Source: Deltaproteobacteria bacterium UBA4427
GTDB taxonomy: Bacteria; Myxococcota_A; UBA9160; UBA4427
Length of the DNA stretch: 58,013 bases
Reading direction: 5' to 3'
Assembly: GCA_002390675.1 (NCBI GenBank)
Contig: DGPZ01000207.1
Span: forward strand, 1 to 58,013
The translations under genes and the position numbers were made by a program. How positions within the stretch are numbered: position 1 is the first letter of the stretch; each line of letters starts with the position of its first letter. The notes under the pieces are model-generated. The model saw only the letters and a program-made list of their open reading frames with translations. It ran no database searches and was not told where the DNA came from. Positions 53,559 through 58,013 of the stretch are shown piece after piece.

Positions 53559-54683
53559 CTGCGCATCGCTATCGTGATTGAACGCTTCGTTCCCGGCGCC
53601 GGCGGCGTTGAGAATGTCGCATGGCAAGTGGCTCATGAACTCGCCCGACAGGGCGAAGAGATCACTCTGATCACGCGAGATGCGTCGGCAGACACGCAGC
53701 TCGCGACTGAGATCGTCCCAGTGCCCACCTTTTGGCAGCCTCTGAGGATTAGCCGCTTCTCCCTAAGTGCTGCCGACCGGACACGACCGCCGCGATTCGA
53801 CGTAGTTCACTCTTTCTCCCACACGAGACACCAGGATCTCTTTCGCGCAGGCGGAGGTAGCCAGCGCGATCACCTGCGACGTAACTTCGAAGGCTTCGCA
53901 CGGGCCTATCGTCGCGCCTCACCGCGTTATCGAGTGCGCCTCGACACTGAGCGCCACGTATTCGAGCGCTCTTCTCAGCGCATCCAGTGCAGCTCAAGCC
54001 TCGTTTCTCGCGCACTCATGACGGATCATGGCGTCTGCGCGGATCGGATTTTCATGCTTCCCAATGCAGTCGACGCGGGCACGTTCTCAAGCCATAAGGC
54101 CATCGTGGCAGGCCAACAGCTTCGTCAAGAACGCGCACCCACGGCGAGGAGCGTCTGGCTCTTTACGGGATCCGGTTGGCATCGCAAAGGACTCGCTATC
54201 GCGCTGGAGGCCTTCGCAACAGGAGCCTACGCAGAGGACCGATTCTGGGTCGCTGGACGAGACGAATCGGCACCGTGGCAAAAACAAGCTCACGCCCTAG
54301 GCATCGCCGATCGCGTCGACTTTCTGGGAGAATGGAGCGACATGCCCGCGCTCTATCAAGCAGCCGACGCCCTCCTTCTCCCAACCCGCTACGACCCCTT
54401 CGCGAATGTGACTCTCGAGGCGGCGGCCGCCGGGCTCGCGATCATCACGAGTGCCGGCAACGGGGCGGCGGAGTGGTTAGGAGAGGCAATCCAAGTAATG
54501 AACGAAGACGCGGGGCCTGCAGAGTACGCCAAAGCGATGAAGAGTCTTCGAAACGAAGAAACGAAGCATTCGCGTGGGGCCGATCTTGCTCGGCATGCGA
54601 GACAATACGATTGGCCCCATCATGTCGAGGCGCTGCGTAAGGAATATGCGCACATCGTTTCAAGCAGAACGAGAACGGTATGA
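53559..54683 (+). CDS. GT4-family glycosyltransferase, CTG start likely
   Basis: A 374-residue glycosyltransferase: IERFVPGAGGVENVAWQVA (donor-side N-domain), FDVVHSFSHTRHQD, then the C-domain LFTGSGWHRKGL, VDFLGEWSDMPALY and PTRYDPFANVTLEA with the family Glu. Members of this family begin with a strand like MRIAIVIERF; that is reached only from CTG at 53559, preceded by GAGG at 8 bp. The first standard start, GTG 53574, would cut off most of that strand and has no ribosome site. It overlaps the next gene by 4 bp. Likely in cell-envelope glycan or LPS core assembly. Confidence 0.82.
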   Translation: MRIAIVIERFVPGAGGVENVAWQVAHELARQGEEITLITRDASADTQLATEIVPVPTFWQPLRISRFSLSAADRTRPPRFDVVHSFSHTRHQDLFRAGGGSQRDHLRRNFEGFARAYRRASPRYRVRLDTERHVFERSSQRIQCSSSLVSRALMTDHGVCADRIFMLPNAVDAGTFSSHKAIVAGQQLRQERAPTARSVWLFTGSGWHRKGLAIALEAFATGAYAEDRFWVAGRDESAPWQKQAHALGIADRVDFLGEWSDMPALYQAADALLLPTRYDPFANVTLEAAAAGLAIITSAGNGAAEWLGEAIQVMNEDAGPAEYAKAMKSLRNEETKHSRGADLARHARQYDWPHHVEALRKEYAHIVSSRTRTV

Positions 54684-56305
54684 TGAGCCGAAAGGAACGC
54701 GGCAGCGCCATGAAGATCGAATGGAAAGCGGGGGCACCCGAGCTGAAAGAGGCTATCGAGACGGCTCTGCCCTCCGCAATTGAGCATGATATGCCTGTAC
54801 ATAAGAGCTCAATGCGTGCGCTCTACCGGCTGCCGCTCCAAATGGGAGATGCTGCAATCGCATCGCCTAGCGCGGCCCGAGAAGTCATGATCAAGCTCTA
54901 CACTCCACGCGGTGGAATGCGCGGCCTGCGTGACCGCGCCAAGAAGCGCGTCGGCCGCTTTGCCGCGGATCGCGAATGGAACGCACTCGCGGAAATGCAG
55001 CGCCTCGGCCTCCCGGTCCCGACGCCGCGAGCGCGAGGACGAATCCGGGGCGGATCTGAATTCGTCGCAATGGAGGTGATTCAGGAAGAGCCACTCGCCG
55101 TCGCGCTTGATCGAGAGACTATGCGAATGGGCCGCGCTGGGGGCGACGCTAACGCCGACTCCGGGCTCGCAATGCTCGTGCGACTTTCGGACAGCGTGCA
55201 CGCGCTCCATCGCCGGGGCTTCGTGCACGGCGACTTACATGCCGGAAATATCCTCGCGAGTCCGGATCGACTCGTCCTAGTCGATCTTCAAAGACTGTGC
55301 CCTCTAGAAAGCGACGAAGCGCGACTCGCCGACTGGGCCCGGCTCTGCTTCTCCCTTGAGCGAACGACGAAACGTAAAGAGGCCGCCGCCGAACTGCGCA
55401 GCCTCGCTGAGCTAGGCCCCGAACTGGATCAAGCGATGGCCGAGTTTCTCGCTGACCACCAAAGGGGTCGCGTTCGCCGCTTCCACCATCCAGGCAGCGC
55501 ATGGAAGCGTCTGCGCGTCCCGGCAGTTGGGACCGCGTGGGTAGACACATCTGCTGAACCGCCACTGGACGCCGACGCGCTCAGCCAACTGCTGCCCGAG
55601 GATCGCGCCGAAGGCGAAGTCGATGTGCGACGAGACGGACGTGTACGGATCTGGACGGCGACGGCTGCTTCGCGACGCTTTGTTTGCAAACGGGTTGATT
55701 CGGGATCGGCTTCACGTGCGGTCGCCGACATCTTTAGGGGAAGCTCTGGAGAGCGTGCCTTTCGCCGCGGGCAAGCCGACTCGCTCATTTCCAGCCGAGC
55801 CGCGCGCCCTGTCGCCTGGGTTTCACGGAAGACTCTGGGTATCCCTCGGACGAGCTGGTTAGTGATGGAGCACGTCGGCGAAACCGATCTCGATGCCTTT
55901 CGTCCAGCATCTCCGACGGAAGCGCGGGACGTTATTTTCGCTCTCGTCGACTGGATCGCAGAGCAACACGCGCGCGGCCTAGGCCATAGCGATTTAAAAG
56001 CGGGCAACCTGCGCATCACCCTCGAAGGCGGAACCCCGCGCTTTCACCTAGTCGACCTGAATGACCTAACAGGTCCCTCGAAGGTCGATGAGGCAGATCG
56101 GATCGCCGCGCTCACGCAGCTGAACGCGGCCCTCGACGAGACACAGTTCGAGGCATCCCTGCGCACGCAAGCGCTCGCCCGTTACGCCGAGCGATTACCC
56201 TTCAGCCAACCAATAAACAGCGTAATTCGAGCCATCGCGCTCGCGAGTGTCGATCGCCATCATCGCTGGCAGGGCACCGACTGCGACTGCGTCAACTCGG
56301 TTTAG
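54680..56305 (+). CDS. Tandem LPS-kinase-like (WaaP/Kdo kinase) fusion
   Basis: A 541-residue protein with two consecutive kinase-fold domains. First: Lys72 in VMIKLY, catalytic loop HGDLHAGN (183-190), metal Asp202 in LVDLQR. Second: Lys337 in FVCKRV, HSDLKAGN (436-443), Asp459 in LVDLND. Both look active. WaaP/Kdo kinases phosphorylate LPS core sugars; a double-domain form would modify two sites or two sugars. It overlaps the glycosyltransferase gene by 4 bp, so they act together. ATG at 54680 (or 54683); an internal ATG at 54710 is possible. Confidence 0.85.
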   Translation: MMSRKERGSAMKIEWKAGAPELKEAIETALPSAIEHDMPVHKSSMRALYRLPLQMGDAAIASPSAAREVMIKLYTPRGGMRGLRDRAKKRVGRFAADREWNALAEMQRLGLPVPTPRARGRIRGGSEFVAMEVIQEEPLAVALDRETMRMGRAGGDANADSGLAMLVRLSDSVHALHRRGFVHGDLHAGNILASPDRLVLVDLQRLCPLESDEARLADWARLCFSLERTTKRKEAAAELRSLAELGPELDQAMAEFLADHQRGRVRRFHHPGSAWKRLRVPAVGTAWVDTSAEPPLDADALSQLLPEDRAEGEVDVRRDGRVRIWTATAASRRFVCKRVDSGSASRAVADIFRGSSGERAFRRGQADSLISSRAARPVAWVSRKTLGIPRTSWLVMEHVGETDLDAFRPASPTEARDVIFALVDWIAEQHARGLGHSDLKAGNLRITLEGGTPRFHLVDLNDLTGPSKVDEADRIAALTQLNAALDETQFEASLRTQALARYAERLPFSQPINSVIRAIALASVDRHHRWQGTDCDCVNSV

Positions 56306-56349
56306 AACAGTTCAGGACGCTTGGCGGTCCATCTACCGACTAGCCTGTT

Positions 56350-56661
56350 TTATCCTGTTTTAGTCACCGTCAGCCACTGGTAGTAGCTTGAGGATCCGGG
56401 GACGCTGCCGCGATCGCCGGACGCGTAATCGATCGTCGTTTCTGCGGGGGCCGAGTCTATGATCTGACGAAACGCTTTGATCTTCCGCTCGGGATCTTCC
56501 GGATTCAGACCGTGGAAGACGATGTCGACGCGCTCCTTGGTAGACATCACGTTAAGGACCAAGGTCGCGAGCGTGAACAGCTTACCGATCCCCTCAACTG
56601 CTTCGACCGCGAAGCGCGGGATCTCACAATCAGCTAGTTCGAAGCCGAATTCCAAACGCAT
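56350..56661 (-). CDS. Hypothetical small protein
   Basis: A 103-residue protein (MRLEFGFELADCEIPRFAVEAVEGIG ...) ending in a Tyr/Ser-rich tail. Unrecognised. ATG 56661 is chosen since GGGAG lies 9 bp upstream; a longer start at 56697 has none. It is isolated between the kinase fusion (convergent) and an ABC ATPase gene on its own strand. Confidence 0.55.
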   Translation of the reverse strand: MRLEFGFELADCEIPRFAVEAVEGIGKLFTLATLVLNVMSTKERVDIVFHGLNPEDPERKIKAFRQIIDSAPAETTIDYASGDRGSVPGSSSYYQWLTVTKTG

Positions 56662-56697
56662 AATGGGACTCCCGGATGTCGGCGCGCTCGGCGTCAC

Positions 56698-57003
56698 ATC
56701 GGTGTGTGAAGCGGCGCAGAGTCGCGCCGGCGTATGAGACTGTCAAGATGAAAGTGCTAAGAGCTGACCGTTCGGTCCGTCGTTATCCAGGAAGAGCGGG
56801 ATCACAGCATGCTTCGACGCAAATCTCGCGGGCACAAGAGCGATCAATTCCGGCGAGACTCGCGACGGGTAGATCTCGCATGGGTCTCCTCTAAGGACTG
56901 CCATCGACAAATTATCCGAGCAACATGAGCCACAAGTCTCCGGAACGTGAAGCAAAGCGGAGCGCTACTTCAAAGCGCCCCTCCGCAAAACCCCTATCTC
57001 CCG
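56698..57003. other. Gap before the ABC ATPase end
   Basis: About 300 bp. A 70-codon minus-strand frame (56743-56955) lacks a ribosome site and known motifs, so I do not call it. The region may carry the end of the Opp/Dpp transcript. Confidence 0.3.
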
Positions 57004-58013
57004 TCAGGAGATTTCAGTGCCATCCGGAGAGAGGAAGCAACGGCTCGTACCCGCCTCGATTTTGACTAACGGGGGTGCCTCGAACTTGCATCGATCGAAA
57101 GCCACGGGGCAGCGCGTATGGAAATGGCAGCCGGGTGGAGGATCGCTCGGGGACGGCACGTCGCCCAGCACCGCCGGAGCGGCTCCGCGATTTGCGGGAT
57201 CGACCGATGGAATCGCGCCTAGCAGGCCCTTCGTGTAGGGATGGGCAGGGGATTCGAAAATCCGGGCCGTTGGACCTTGCTCGACGATACGGCCCAGATA
57301 CATCACCGCCACTTCATGGGCGAGGTATTTCACCACCGAGAGGTCGTGGGTGATGAAGAGATAAGAGAGTCCGAGCTCATTCTGCAATTCGCGCAGCAAG
57401 TTGAGGATTTGCGCCTGAATCGAAACATCGAGGGCCGAGACCGACTCGTCGCAAACAATGAGCCGAGGCTCGCATGCAAGCGCACGAGCGATGCAGATGC
57501 GCTGACGCTGTCCGCCGGAAAACTCATGGGGGTAGCGATTCATCGCAGCTGCATCTAGCTGAACGCGTTCGAGCAAAGCGGCGACGCGGTCAGTCCGCTC
57601 AGCTTCATTCGCACCGATCCCAAAAGACTGCATCCCCTCCGCGACCTGGTCTCGAATACGCATGCGCGGATCGAGGGAGGCCATCGGATCTTGGAAAATG
57701 ATCTGCACATGCTGACGAGCGGCCCGGAGTTCGGCAGCTTCGAGGCCGAGCAAATCTCGCCCTTCGAAGAGGACCTCCCCCGCTTGGGGATTTTCGAGAC
57801 GCAGGATCGACCGTCCAACCGTGCTCTTTCCGCAACCGGACTCGCCGACTAACGCGAGTGTCTCGCCGGGCGCGATTTCAAAAGCAACATCCGTCGCAGC
57901 CTGAATCCATCCCGTCCTTCGACGCATCATGCCCTGAGTAATCGGGTACCAAGTCTGCAATCCAGACACTTGGAGAAGTGGATCACGACTCTTATTAGGT
58001 TCAGAGGCGCTCA
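57004..58013 (-). CDS. Oligopeptide/dipeptide ABC transporter ATPase (OppF/DppF-like), reaches the window edge
   Basis: At least 336 residues. Walker A GESGCGKST, Q-loop IIFQDPMASLDPRM, signature SGGQRQRICIARA, Walker B LIVCDESVSALD, H-loop FITHDLSV, and the Opp/Dpp C-terminal motif HPYTKGLLGAIP followed by CHFHTRCP and a last Cys. In frame upstream of an internal GTG (57969) the sequence reads SRDPLLQVSGLQT, which fits the family start, and the window's last bases end in xTG-AGC: the true start is probably ATG or GTG with its first base at 58014, overlapping an upstream stop TGA. The permease and OppD genes should lie to the right. Confidence 0.93.
   Translation of the reverse strand, partial: SASEPNKSRDPLLQVSGLQTWYPITQGMMRRRTGWIQAATDVAFEIAPGETLALVGESGCGKSTVGRSILRLENPQAGEVLFEGRDLLGLEAAELRAARQHVQIIFQDPMASLDPRMRIRDQVAEGMQSFGIGANEAERTDRVAALLERVQLDAAAMNRYPHEFSGGQRQRICIARALACEPRLIVCDESVSALDVSIQAQILNLLRELQNELGLSYLFITHDLSVVKYLAHEVAVMYLGRIVEQGPTARIFESPAHPYTKGLLGAIPSVDPANRGAAPAVLGDVPSPSDPPPGCHFHTRCPVAFDRCKFEAPPLVKIEAGTSRCFLSPDGTEIS

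Noticed and set aside
56743..56955. 70-codon minus-strand frame
   Set aside because: No ribosome site, no known motif, isolated in a short gap.
1..58013. CRISPR arrays, transposases, integrases, phage genes or tRNA genes
   Set aside because: I looked for spaced direct repeats, transposase-like or integrase motifs and T-loop consensus strings; only the tmRNA gave a T-arm match.

Overview
The window looks like a chromosomal stretch of a GC-rich, Gram-negative bacterium. The outer membrane is implied by a TolQRAB-CpoB locus, a type IV pilus PilY1, several lipoproteins and LPS-kinase-like proteins. The mix of a Myxococcus-type Cys-rich repeat, bactofilin, a GldA/F/G-DUF4340 module and a MoaD-MoaE fusion suggests a deltaproteobacterium-like lineage (Myxococcota, Binatota or relatives). 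That placement is inference from gene content only; no rRNA or other decisive marker is present.

Positions 1-7.2 kb: a truncated DUF4215/DUF1566 surface protein, then a catabolic cluster. On + are a VOC protein and a cytochrome P450. On - is a tightly packed five-gene run: SDR, thiolase-like protein without a nucleophilic Cys, DUF35 zinc-ribbon/OB partner, extradiol-dioxygenase-like VOC protein, and an SDR with an altered active site. The thiolase-DUF35 pair resembles the Ltp2/ChsH2 retro-aldolase of steroid side-chain degradation, so breakdown of a steroid-, terpenoid- or other cyclic CoA ester is the best guess. From 7.2 to 16 kb are small exported proteins, a lipid-anchored RTX protein, and PilY1 with a small PilY2-like gene. 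The tmRNA gene ssrA lies on - at 15771-16136.

Positions 16.1-24 kb: a broken MaoC-type dehydratase, a large membrane-anchored DUF3604 protein, a zinc alcohol dehydrogenase with a good terminator, a phosphotriesterase-family hydrolase and an unusual membrane histidine kinase. Positions 24-37 kb are housekeeping. On - are panB-panC-panD-smpB, then tolQ-tolR-tolA-tolB-cpoB-dksA-tsaD-rsmA plus a small unknown gene. No pal gene lies between tolB and cpoB, where it is usually found. pepA diverges from tolQ.

Positions 37-47.7 kb: cytochrome c, a RpoH-type sigma factor with a long acidic N-terminus coupled to a DUF192 protein, a gluzincin peptidase, moaB and a moaD-moaE fusion, an FG-GAP lipoprotein, bactofilin, and holB-tatD-inositol monophosphatase. 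Positions 47.7-58 kb: a GldA/F/G-DUF4340 ABC module with a TetR regulator, a glycosyltransferase that seems to start at CTG, a protein with two fused LPS-kinase-like domains, a small unknown gene, and an Opp/Dpp-type ATPase whose first base lies just outside the window. I saw no tRNA or rRNA gene, CRISPR array, insertion sequence or transposase.
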